28,571 nucleotides of DNA, taken from positions 1 to 28,571 of the forward strand of contig CAAEDN010000031.1 of assembly GCA_900754615.1 (NCBI GenBank), written 5' to 3'. The DNA is from an uncultured Holdemanella sp. Its GTDB lineage: Bacteria; Bacillota_I; Bacilli_A; Erysipelotrichales; Erysipelotrichaceae. Both the position numbers and the translations under genes were made by a program. This document shows, one piece after another, positions 1 through 6,142 of the stretch (position 1 is its first letter; every line of letters begins with the position of its first letter). The notes beneath the pieces are model-generated. The model was not told where the DNA came from and did no database searches. It was given only the letters and a program-made list of their open reading frames with translations.

Positions 1-1
1 T

Positions 2-397
2 CTCGTTTGGGCGGTACTTTGTGTAAGATTGGCAGTCCATTATTAAGTTTTTTATTATGTTCCCTTTGTACACCGTTGCAATCAATATTTAAAGAAAGGA
101 TTAAAATCATGTACGGATGACTTTTTTGCAGTCAAATATAAAGAGGCTTTATTTGTATATGCAATTCTAAAAGAGAATATACGCGACGCAAAAAGATTAA
201 TCAAAGAATTAGATGATTCTAAGTATATTGATGTTTTCTCTATGATGCTAAATGAGGATTATCAATTGAATGTAGGCTATCAGAATCGATTAAAAGAATT
301 AAAGAATGATTCTTCTTTATTTAAATTCTTATTCATAAAAAATTGTGAATACTTGCATAAATATAAAGAGATTTGTGTCGCAAATAATTTTATTTAA
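2..397 (+). pseudogene. 3' end of an unrecognised gene, interrupted or truncated
   Basis: A reading frame runs from the window edge to the TAA at 395-397, with one in-frame TAA at 44-46. After that stop it gives about 116 residues rich in Lys, Leu, Tyr and Asn, beginning VFYYVPFVHRC and ending VANNFI. The part before the stop is hydrophobic (LVWAVLCVRLAVHY) and could be the last membrane helix of a longer protein with a soluble helical tail. There is no convincing ATG with an SD near the start of the open stretch. It may therefore be a pseudogene with a nonsense mutation or a gene whose start lies outside the window. I do not recognise the family. It is followed by a strong terminator. Confidence 0.35.
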
Positions 398-440
398 TAT
401 TAGTTTTGCGCAAGATCACACGATAAATTGAACTTAATAT

Positions 441-489
441 AGACAAGAAACTCATTTATTTCTCAATGACAGTTTCTTGTCTTTTTTTT
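441..489 (+). terminator. Rho-independent terminator or attenuator upstream of the ABC gene
   Basis: A perfect 12-bp stem (AGACAAGAAACT at 441-452, AGTTTCTTGTCT at 471-482) with an 18-nt loop is followed by eight T. It ends the upstream gene but lies only 40 nt before the ABC transporter ATG. I see no good promoter between the T-tract and that ATG. Confidence 0.85.
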
Positions 490-529
490 GGTCTTGAAAA
501 ATAATAACCCTAAGGAAAAGGGGTTATTT

Positions 530-2149
530 ATGTTTAAACTTGTTCAGAATCATAAAGTATTATATTTTATTTCGCTTATTCTCATTGTTTCATATTCAGT
601 AGTGGATTTATTGAAATCAATCTTGATGAGCTATATATTTGATGATCATCTTCTGGATTCCATTTCAAGCCTTATAGTGATCGTATTGGTATTTTTAGGT
701 GTCTATTTAATTGTTTCCTCTTTGCAACAATATGTAGTAGAGGTGTTGAAAAATAAAATACGTTATAGTTTAAATAAACATTTGTATCAATCGTATGCTT
801 CCAGGAATATAGAATTATTTCAAAAAAAGGATAGCAGTGAAATATTGAATGAATTTAATAATGAAGTGAATGTGGTGATTGATAATTATGTTTCTTCAAA
901 ATTAAATGTGTTCTCATTAACTATTTCATTGATATTGGGAAGTCTATATATCGCAAATCTAAGTGTAGAAATATTAATATTTTTGCTCTTTTGTGCTTTT
1001 ATAACGATTTTTATAAATAGTATTTTTAAGAATCGTTTAAAGAAGAATCAAATGAATTATTTGGATTCAATGAAGCAATGGCTTTGTTCTATTAAAAATC
1101 TGTGTCGCTGTTTTAATGATATAAAGATTTTAAATTTGGAAAAAGTATTTTGTGATGGTCTGGACATTGAGAATAAGAATTTAGAACAAAGTACTCTAAA
1201 AAATAATGGATTTATAAAAATACTTACTTCTATAAATTCTTTTATTTCTCAAGCCATGTTTTTTTTGACATTGCTCTTTGGAATTGTGTTAATACATTAT
1301 AATCGATTAACAGTTGGACAATTATTAGGAATTGCACAAGCTAGTAATATGGTGATCATGCCAATCGTTAATTATACAAATCTTCGAAACATGATTCAAT
1401 CTTCTAAGCCAGTTCTACAAAAACTGTTGGATAATTCAATGTGCTATGAAGAAAATGAACCTATTGTTTTTGATGAACAAATTCATGACATTAAGATTAA
1501 GCATTTAAGTTATTCTTATGGTGCTCGTCTAATATTAGATTTAAATAATTTGGTAATAGATCAGGGGAAAAAGTATTTAGTCATTGGAAAAAGTGGAGAT
1601 GGTAAGAGTACGTTTTTAGACATTTTAACAAAGCAGAAGAAAGTAGATGGCATTTATGTGAACGATAAGGATTTGAAGGATGTTCAATTTAGCACATATG
1701 CCGAAAAGTTTTCTTATGTGAATCAAAAAAATGATTTATTACCGTTTTCCTTTGAACAAAATATTACTTTAGGAAGGAAAATGAGTAAATATTCCTTGAA
1801 AGATTTAGTAACTATATTTAATTTAGAATCAATATTTGATAAGGAAAGAGACAATCTTGATTTTGAACATTTGAATTTAAGCGGCGGAGAGAAGCAACGT
1901 ATTTGTTTGGCAAGAGCAATGTACAGAAATAAAAAATGGCTTTTCTTGGATGAGGCGTTTTCTGCAATCGATAAAACAAATTCAGATCGAATACATCAAT
2001 TCATTTTATCCAATCCAGATCTTACAGTATTGTCTATAGAACATAAAGTAACAAAAGAAACAGCTTCTTTATACGATAAAGTCTTACTGTTTGAAAACAA
2101 AAAGATTGTATCTATGGATGTAGAAGAATATATAAATAGTATCTTTTAA
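530..2149 (+). CDS. ABC transporter, exporter-type half transporter (TMD-NBD)
   Basis: This is a 539-residue fused permease/ATPase of the exporter type that would work as a homodimer in the cytoplasmic membrane. The N-terminal ~300 residues hold about six hydrophobic segments. The nucleotide-binding domain has Walker A GKSGDGKS (353-360), a Q-loop glutamine near 399, signature LSGGE (450-454), Walker B LFLDE (471-475) and the switch histidine in SIEHK. It lacks an N-terminal C39 peptidase domain. The start at 530 is chosen because AAGGAAAAGGGG (512-523) sits 6 nt upstream; an in-frame TTG at 488 lies inside the T-tract of the preceding terminator and is unlikely. The substrate is unknown. Architecture resembles bacteriocin, lipid or drug exporters, but no precursor peptide or partner is recognisable next to it. 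Confidence 0.9.
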   Translation: MFKLVQNHKVLYFISLILIVSYSVVDLLKSILMSYIFDDHLLDSISSLIVIVLVFLGVYLIVSSLQQYVVEVLKNKIRYSLNKHLYQSYASRNIELFQKKDSSEILNEFNNEVNVVIDNYVSSKLNVFSLTISLILGSLYIANLSVEILIFLLFCAFITIFINSIFKNRLKKNQMNYLDSMKQWLCSIKNLCRCFNDIKILNLEKVFCDGLDIENKNLEQSTLKNNGFIKILTSINSFISQAMFFLTLLFGIVLIHYNRLTVGQLLGIAQASNMVIMPIVNYTNLRNMIQSSKPVLQKLLDNSMCYEENEPIVFDEQIHDIKIKHLSYSYGARLILDLNNLVIDQGKKYLVIGKSGDGKSTFLDILTKQKKVDGIYVNDKDLKDVQFSTYAEKFSYVNQKNDLLPFSFEQNITLGRKMSKYSLKDLVTIFNLESIFDKERDNLDFEHLNLSGGEKQRICLARAMYRNKKWLFLDEAFSAIDKTNSDRIHQFILSNPDLTVLSIEHKVTKETASLYDKVLLFENKKIVSMDVEEYINSIF

Positions 2150-2213
2150 GAAGAATAAGTGTCATTTATTTTAAACCATATTTAAATCCATTCCTAGGTA
2201 TCTACCTGCTAGC

Positions 2214-2252
2214 TGAATATTCCATGTTGACTCTGCCATCATGGAATATTCA
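2214..2252. repeat. 13-bp perfect inverted repeat spanning a start codon
   Basis: TGAATATTCCATG (2214-2226) and CATGGAATATTCA (2240-2252) are perfect reverse complements separated by 13 nt. The right arm contains the ATG at 2241 of the small ORF. The following sequence is only weakly T-rich, so it is not a standard terminator. Confidence 0.8.
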
Positions 2253-2465
2253 TTAATTCAGAAACATAAAAATCATTATCAAAATTATAAAAAAATTTGT
2301 AGGATGTATATAGTGAAATTGTTGAGCTTCATAACAATACTGGATGTGATTGTATTGTTGATTATTAGAACAATTCAAATGGAAGTAGTAGGTTTATATT
2401 TAATGGGAAGTCTAATACTTTGTATTTTATTTACAAAAATGATTTTTAATCGCATATACAAGTAG
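2241..2465 (+). CDS. Small two-helix membrane protein, unknown function
   Basis: This encodes 74 residues: a basic, polar N-terminus (about 25 residues) followed by two hydrophobic segments (roughly 26-43 and 50-67) and a basic tail (NRIYK). No SD precedes the ATG at 2241, which lies inside a 13-bp inverted repeat. An alternative in-frame GTG at 2313 has AGGA (2301-2304) eight nt upstream and would give a 50-residue protein keeping both helices. It follows the ABC transporter by 91 nt on the same strand and precedes a strong terminator, so the two may be co-transcribed. It could be an accessory or immunity-type protein of the transporter, but that is a guess from position. I do not recognise the family. 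Confidence 0.55.
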   Translation: MEYSLIQKHKNHYQNYKKICRMYIVKLLSFITILDVIVLLIIRTIQMEVVGLYLMGSLILCILFTKMIFNRIYK

Positions 2466-2493
2466 TGGATTTAAAATGATTTAATAAATGTCA

Positions 2494-2520
2494 AAAAGCC
2501 CTTGATTTAAGGGCTTTTCT
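2494..2520. terminator. Terminator after the small membrane protein (works on both strands)
   Basis: Stem AAAAGCCCTT (2494-2503) and AAGGGCTTTT (2509-2518) with a 5-nt loop. T-rich flanks are present on both strands, so it may also stop minus-strand transcripts from the toxin gene. Confidence 0.85.
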
Positions 2521-2541
2521 GATCATATGTCCAATTCAATG

Positions 2542-2565
2542 TGCTACACAGTGTGTAGCATTTTT
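2542..2565 (+). terminator. Second small hairpin with T-tract
   Basis: TGCTACAC (2542-2549) and GTGTAGCA (2553-2560) form a tight 8-bp stem with a 3-nt loop, followed by TTTTT. It backs up the terminator just before it and lies directly after the minus-strand toxin stop codon. Confidence 0.6.
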
Positions 2566-2571
2566 AAACAA

Positions 2572-2874
2572 TTAAAATAATAATGATAAGTAATCTTGTC
2601 TTGAATCAAGTATTCTGATAATCTCGATATTATCATTTTTGATATTGTAGAATACAAGTTGTTTAGATACGACTAGATAACGTAATGAAGTATCTACATT
2701 AAACCGATCCGACATTTTTGGGCCTAAATAAGGGTTGTCTTTTAATAAAGCAATCGTATTTACAAGGGTACTTTTTAATTTTTGTGTAGCTTGTTTATTA
2801 TTAAATCGACTAATAATATAGTTTTCAGTGTTTAAAAGATCATCAATAGCTGTCTTCTTGTAAATAATTTGCAT
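2572..2874 (-). CDS. RelE/ParE-family toxin
   Basis: A 100-residue protein with the RelE/ParE fold pattern: an N-terminal beta strand (MQIIYKKTA), two helices (DDLLNTENYIISRF and the ATQKLKSTLVNTIALL segment), the NPYLGP turn, then the strand pattern RYLVVSKQLVFYNI ... IEIIRILDSRQDY at the C-terminus. Family members either cleave mRNA at the ribosome (RelE) or poison gyrase (ParE); the sequence alone does not decide which. It starts one nucleotide after the antitoxin stop codon (TAATATG), so translation is probably coupled. The adjacent RelB-type gene supports the assignment. Confidence 0.85.
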   Translation of the reverse strand: MQIIYKKTAIDDLLNTENYIISRFNNKQATQKLKSTLVNTIALLKDNPYLGPKMSDRFNVDTSLRYLVVSKQLVFYNIKNDNIEIIRILDSRQDYLSLLF

Positions 2875-2875
2875 A

Positions 2876-3172
2876 TTATAAACCTAGTATTTTTTTAGCT
2901 TCTTCTTCAGAATAAGATTCAGTACAATTCATACCAATTTCTAATTCTTTCATGAGTTTAGTTAAAGCTTTGGTTTTCATGTTTTCAGCATTATCTTCAG
3001 TTACAGAAAATGGAAAGCCTCCAGTATTTAATGCTTGTTGAAAAAATACATTAACCGCATCCGTTAAAGTTAAGCCGTTTTTCGCAAAAACTTCTTCTAA
3101 TTCATTTTTAACTTCTGAATTCATACGAATTCTAAATACATCATTTTTTTGAGCATTGATTACGTTACGCAT
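2876..3172 (-). CDS. RelB/DinJ-family antitoxin
   Basis: A 98-residue protein whose N-terminus looks like a ribbon-helix-helix DNA-binding domain (FRIRMNSEVKNELEEVFAKNG, then LTLTDAVNVFFQQAL). This is the RelB/DinJ pattern, including the GGFPF motif. The C-terminal half is acidic and helical and would wrap the toxin. The ATG at 3172 is chosen because AAAGGAAG sits 8 nt upstream; a GTG nine bases earlier overlaps that SD. A promoter and a 19-bp palindrome lie just upstream, fitting autorepression by the antitoxin or the toxin-antitoxin complex. Confidence 0.87.
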   Translation of the reverse strand: MRNVINAQKNDVFRIRMNSEVKNELEEVFAKNGLTLTDAVNVFFQQALNTGGFPFSVTEDNAENMKTKALTKLMKELEIGMNCTESYSEEEAKKILGL

Positions 3173-3195
3173 AATTAACACTTCCTTTCATTTAT

Positions 3196-3224
3196 AGTAT
3201 AGGGATATTTTAATAAAATATCAA
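3196..3224 (-). promoter_or_regulatory. Promoter and operator of the toxin-antitoxin operon
   Basis: On the minus strand, -35 TTGATA (3224-3219) and -10 TATACT (3201-3196) are 17 bp apart. The spacer is largely filled by a perfect palindrome with 9-bp arms and a 1-bp centre (3204-3222, GATATTTTA/TAAAATATC). A ribbon-helix-helix antitoxin bound there would block RNA polymerase. Confidence 0.8.
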
Positions 3225-3258
3225 TAAATGTAGTAACAATGTATCTACATCTAAATCA

Positions 3259-3292
3259 TAAATATAAAAGAGCCAGAATTTCTAGCTCTTTT
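3259..3292 (-). terminator. Terminator of the DUF2975-XRE operon
   Basis: AAAAGAGC (3266-3273) pairs with GCTCTTTT (3285-3292), extended by AGA/TCT after one mismatch. It overlaps the stop of the XRE gene and is followed on the minus strand by a T-rich run. Confidence 0.7.
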
Positions 3293-3503
3293 CATCGTCC
3301 TTTACATACTCCAATATATCACCAGGTTGACAATTTAATACTTCACAAATAGCTTCTAAAGTAGAGAAGCGAATCGCAGAAATCTTACCCGTTTTCATCT
3401 TTGATAAGTTGACATTGCTGACGCCAACTTTTTCAGACAACTCTTTTAAACTCATTTTTCGATCGGCCATAACGCGATCTAAACGTAATATGATCTTACC
3501 CAT
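3282..3503 (-). CDS. Small XRE-family (YozG-like) transcriptional regulator
   Basis: A 73-residue protein that is almost entirely one helix-turn-helix domain: ILRLDRVMADRKMSLKELSEKVGVSNVNLSKMKTGKISAIRFSTLEAICEVLNCQPGDILEY. This is the short Cro/CI type often called YozG in Bacillota. It starts 2 nt after the DUF2975 stop codon and has only a weak GATGAG upstream, so translation is probably coupled. In many genomes this regulator type is paired with a DUF2975 membrane protein, as here. It probably regulates its own operon through the ATTAACG repeats near the promoter; that target is inferred. Confidence 0.9.
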   Translation of the reverse strand: MGKIILRLDRVMADRKMSLKELSEKVGVSNVNLSKMKTGKISAIRFSTLEAICEVLNCQPGDILEYVKDDEKS

Positions 3504-3505
3504 AA

Positions 3506-4102
3506 TTACAATGTCTCATCACTCAATTGTTGTAGTTCTTGTCCATATCTAAATATATAAGACAATAAATAGATAAGTGCCGCAAAAATTAAGAAGCTTA
3601 ATTCGATACGAATATCAAATTTGATTTGTGTAACATATTTTGGATTGAAGAGTAGATCAAAGTTGATGATTTGTTTAAAGTACATAAATCGACATACTTC
3701 AAGAATATTAAAGACAATACCACCTGCAAGAATATACTTGGCAAGGTTTTTGATGTGATTGGCAACACGAACATCAAATGGAGTATGATCCATCGTAATT
3801 GTACAAATGGATTCTATCGTTTGTATAGATTTATAGACGATGAATACTAATATAGCGGTGATTAAAAAAATCAATGGTAACCACATGGACATGCTATCTT
3901 TATGTAAAGCGGTATCATCTTTAAATATCAATTGAAGAAAGTCTATTCTTATACTTCCAAATAGCGTATTATATACATCTTTGTTGAAGGTATAAAATAA
4001 GCTTAGTCCAATTAACAACACAACAGAAATTAAACAAACCCATCGAACGATTTTTAAAATAAAGCACATTTTCTTTAATAAATCTTTAGATTTATCATTC
4101 AT
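3506..4102 (-). CDS. DUF2975 membrane protein
   Basis: A 198-residue integral membrane protein with four hydrophobic segments (about 17-37, 72-92, 123-144 and 165-187). The layout and the following XRE gene match the DUF2975/YozG pairs of Bacillota. The biochemical function of the family is not established, as far as I know. The start at 4102 is chosen because TTAGGAGG lies 6-7 nt upstream; the in-frame ATG at 4120 lies ahead of that SD. A strong promoter lies about 50 bp upstream. Confidence 0.85.
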   Translation of the reverse strand: MNDKSKDLLKKMCFILKIVRWVCLISVVLLIGLSLFYTFNKDVYNTLFGSIRIDFLQLIFKDDTALHKDSMSMWLPLIFLITAILVFIVYKSIQTIESICTITMDHTPFDVRVANHIKNLAKYILAGGIVFNILEVCRFMYFKQIINFDLLFNPKYVTQIKFDIRIELSFLIFAALIYLLSYIFRYGQELQQLSDETL

Positions 4103-4126
4103 GATATTACCTCCTAACATTAAATA

Positions 4127-4176
4127 ATTAACGATTAACGTTAATTTAATTATATATTACATAAATAATAAGTCAA
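4127..4176 (-). promoter_or_regulatory. Promoter and repeat operator of the DUF2975-XRE operon
   Basis: On the minus strand, -35 TTGACT (4176-4171) and -10 TATAAT (4154-4149) have a 16-bp spacer. Just downstream of the -10, over the expected transcription start, ATTAACG occurs twice in tandem (4127-4133, 4134-4140) and the second copy forms the palindrome ATTAACGTTAAT (4134-4145). This is a plausible site for the XRE protein. Confidence 0.7.
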
Positions 4177-4182
4177 TATGAT

Positions 4183-4644
4183 TTACTTCAAAACGCCAAT
4201 TTCTTCTAAAAATAGTTTATCTGCATAAGATAATTCACGATCCTTTCGAATCAAGAATACACTGGAAATATACATACCTGGATCATGAATCGGACGAATA
4301 ACAATATCCATGGTATGTCTTGTATCCGCATCAGAAAAAGGGATGATTGCGATTGAGTTAAATGTACGTGCCCATTCGATTGCCGTTTCGTTGATGGAAG
4401 TAATAATCGCAACATTATACGCAACGGCATGTTAACCAAACACAGTGTAAACTGTATTTGAAATGTCAAAAGGAATTGCTAAAGGATGCCCCTTAGGAAT
4501 CACAGCTACAATATCATCTTTTTCATATGGAAAAGGATCTAATGCCCCATATTGAGGGATGCTTGCACGAACCAAGCCAATTTCTGTAATGTTGTTTAAA
4601 ACATTGGGAACCACAAAATCACCAAATAATTTATGAATAAACAA
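4183..4644 (-). pseudogene. LysR-family regulator remnant
   Basis: Two pieces of a LysR substrate-binding domain lie in different frames on the minus strand. The first (to the TAA near 4432) reads ITEIGLVRASIPQYGALDPF then EKDDIVAVIPKGHPLA, a typical LysR effector-domain core. The second, down to the stop at 4183-4185, reads NSIAIIPFSDADTRHTMDIV then RPIHDPG and RKDRELSYADKLFLEEIG, a typical LysR C-terminus. The N-terminal helix-turn-helix half is absent, the middle is partly deleted, and the frame is broken. The 5' side abuts and overlaps the trpA remnant on the other strand, so a deletion has joined the two. Confidence 0.8.
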
Positions 4645-4846
4645 ATTGAAAAAGTATTCTCAAATGGGAAGGCCTTTATTGTGTTTGTGACAAGTGGAGA
4701 TCCAGATTTAAAAACAACCGAAGAAATTGTATATGCACTAGATAAAGCTGGATGTAGTTTGCTGGAATTAGGAATTCTTTTCTCGGATCCAACGGCTGAG
4801 GGTCCTGTCATTTAAAATGCGAATATTCGTGCATTATTCAAAAGAA
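4633..4846 (+). pseudogene. trpA: trpA remnant (tryptophan synthase alpha chain, N-terminal fragment)
   Basis: The frame from ATG 4633 reads like the start of TrpA: IEKVFSNGKAFIVFVTSGDP, then a LLELGILFSDPTAEGPVI segment that matches the LIELGIPFSDPTAEGPVIQ region around the first catalytic site. The conserved Gln codon after GPVI is TAA (4813-4815). The frame then continues NANIRALF, as in intact TrpA, before similarity stops. Only about 70 of ~260 residues remain and there is no SD. Tryptophan synthase activity from this copy is impossible. Whether the organism has another copy cannot be seen here. Confidence 0.85.
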
Positions 4847-4869
4847 AACATGAGCATCATTGTAAATCT

Positions 4870-5246
4870 TTAATTGTGTTGTATGGTTGATTCATTCCAG
4901 TTCACAGAACACTTTAAGATTTGATTCGGAATCTGTTCATTGGTTCCTTTTAAGGAATCAATTAAGATTGATGCAGCTTGATTTCCTTCATCATAGGCAG
5001 GCTGTACGATTGTTGTGACAGTTAGACTAGAAAAGTTAGTTTATTCTGTATTGTCAAAGCCAATTAATCCAATGGTGTCTGGCATTAGGTTTCGGTAATC
5101 TTTTAATGCCAAATATACTTATGGTAATAAGAAACAGTTGGCTACAAAGATGAGGGTGCGAACACCAAAGCGTAATTCATCATATCCATCATCAATGAGG
5201 TGAGTTCCTACATTTAATATAGATTCAGTCATTGATTCATAATATA
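4870..5246 (-). pseudogene. LacI-family regulator remnant
   Basis: The minus strand encodes the C-terminal part of a LacI/GalR-type sugar-binding domain: RTLIFVANCFLLP, then VYLALKDYRNLMPDTIGLIG, FDNTE, TNFSSLTVTTIVQPAYDEGN and QAASILIDSLKG. This matches the family's IFVANC...GFDDTE.T...LTTI.QP pattern. Two in-frame TAA codons interrupt it, at 5121-5119 and at 5043-5041, the latter probably replacing the Trp of the DNTEWTN motif. The DNA-binding N-terminus is missing. The similarity ends at the natural stop near 4870. Confidence 0.8.
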
Positions 5247-5276
5247 GGCCTCCTAAATAAAATGGAGGTCTTTTTT
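5247..5276 (+). terminator. Terminator (plus strand) at the edge of the pseudogene region
   Basis: GGCCTCC (5247-5253) pairs with GGAGGTC (5264-5270) with one G-T wobble, followed by six T. No intact plus-strand gene precedes it, so it probably ended a lost gene or operon. Confidence 0.7.
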
Positions 5277-5283
5277 GTATAAG

Positions 5284-5334
5284 AAAAGCTGTGGACTAAG
5301 CGATGTTGAAGTCGCTTTCTGTCTCACAGCTTTT
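5284..5334 (-). terminator. Terminator of the YwaF-like gene
   Basis: AAAAGCTGTG (5284-5293) and CACAGCTTTT (5325-5334) form a 10-bp outer stem with an inner AAGCGA/TCGCTT stem. It overlaps the stop codon and is followed by a T-rich stretch on the minus strand. Confidence 0.65.
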
Positions 5335-6027
5335 TCTTTCTTTTACTATGAATGGTAAATGGAACAAACTTAGTCCAATCACTCCAAGCATGATGATTCT
5401 AAATAAATAGATATAGTATCCATGATTTAGGTTAAGGAATGGAAGTCCTTCTAATGGTGGTCTTACAATAAACATAAAGTTTGTATCATAGACTGCCAAA
5501 ATAGAATTCATATATAGGTTAAAAATCAATAACGCAAATAATACGACTAGATTGTCTTTAAATGCCTGCATCCCTAAGTTTGCATGTTTGAAGCGAATCA
5601 AATATAGAGAAAACCATGTTAATGCTGCATGATACATGAAGCATTGATATACATTGGCTACATTAAATTCAACGCCATATGTTGGAATCAAGATAGCCGC
5701 GATTCCTCCGCAAGTTCCGACAACCGCAAAGAAGTTGATCATTTTTTGTTTCAACGGACCATCTTTTCCAAAAGTGATGTAGGCCGCAATAAACAATAAT
5801 ATACTACAGATATGGAATGGAAGGGATTGCGGATTTAAATGCATTCCTCCATGTACGCTAGGGATCATATCTGACATCATTTTTGTGGTTTCGCTAAGTA
5901 AACATATAAACATAAAGAAGTAACAAGCGTTTTGTAGCGTGAAATTTTCTTTTTTCGCATAGTGATTCATAATTAGAATGAATAGAATACAAATTCCTAT
6001 CCATATAAAGTGTTTTGTAGTAAACAT
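5296..6027 (-). CDS. YwaF-like (TIGR02206 family) integral membrane protein
   Basis: A 243-residue polytopic membrane protein with about six or seven hydrophobic segments. The LPFHICSILLF motif in the middle and the overall hydropathy fit the YwaF/TIGR02206 family, which is related to TMEM164-type membrane proteins. No enzymatic activity can be assigned from sequence. The start at 6027 follows GAGGAGAGGG closely; an in-frame TTG at 6048 is upstream of that SD. It is divergent from the MATE gene, and the two promoters share the 115-bp interval. Confidence 0.8.
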   Translation of the reverse strand: MFTTKHFIWIGICILFILIMNHYAKKENFTLQNACYFFMFICLLSETTKMMSDMIPSVHGGMHLNPQSLPFHICSILLFIAAYITFGKDGPLKQKMINFFAVVGTCGGIAAILIPTYGVEFNVANVYQCFMYHAALTWFSLYLIRFKHANLGMQAFKDNLVVLFALLIFNLYMNSILAVYDTNFMFIVRPPLEGLPFLNLNHGYYIYLFRIIMLGVIGLSLFHLPFIVKERKSCETESDFNIA

Positions 6028-6051
6028 ATGCCCTCTCCTCGTAGTCAACAG

Positions 6052-6080
6052 ATTATATCACTCAAAACATAAGTAAACAA
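6052..6080 (-). promoter_or_regulatory. Promoter of the YwaF-like gene
   Basis: On the minus strand, TTGTTT (6080-6075) and TATAAT (6057-6052) are separated by 17 bp, about 25 bp upstream of the ATG. Confidence 0.7.
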
Positions 6081-6091
6081 TGACAAAATTC

Positions 6092-6121
6092 TTAAACTTA
6101 TCTTAAATTAAGTGGTATACT
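6092..6121 (+). promoter_or_regulatory. Extended -10 promoter of the MATE-nudC genes
   Basis: TGGTATACT (6113-6121) is an extended -10 element. The -35 is weak (TTAAAC, 6092-6097). It lies 22 nt before the ATG. Confidence 0.5.
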
Positions 6122-6142
6122 AAGGCGTTAGTGAGGGTTTTA

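Noticed and set aside
1..120. A cysteine-rich reading frame (GGTLCKIGSPLLSFLLCSLC) that could be a peptide precursor next to the ABC exporter
   Set aside because: It runs in from outside the window with no start or SD visible, and the overlapping frame with codon usage like its neighbours is the better candidate.
488..529. Upstream TTG start for the ABC transporter
   Set aside because: It lies in the terminator T-tract, has no SD and adds a polar 14-residue extension. The ATG at 530 has an excellent SD.
4251..4469. Minus-strand ORF overlapping the LysR remnant
   Set aside because: It is a shifted-frame shadow of the true LysR C-terminal coding frame and has no sensible protein features.
5237..5285. 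Extension of the LacI similarity into the terminator before the YwaF-like gene
   Set aside because: A frame reading LGGLYYESM continues there, but the sequence is fully explained by the hairpin and T-tract; I stopped the remnant at 5246.
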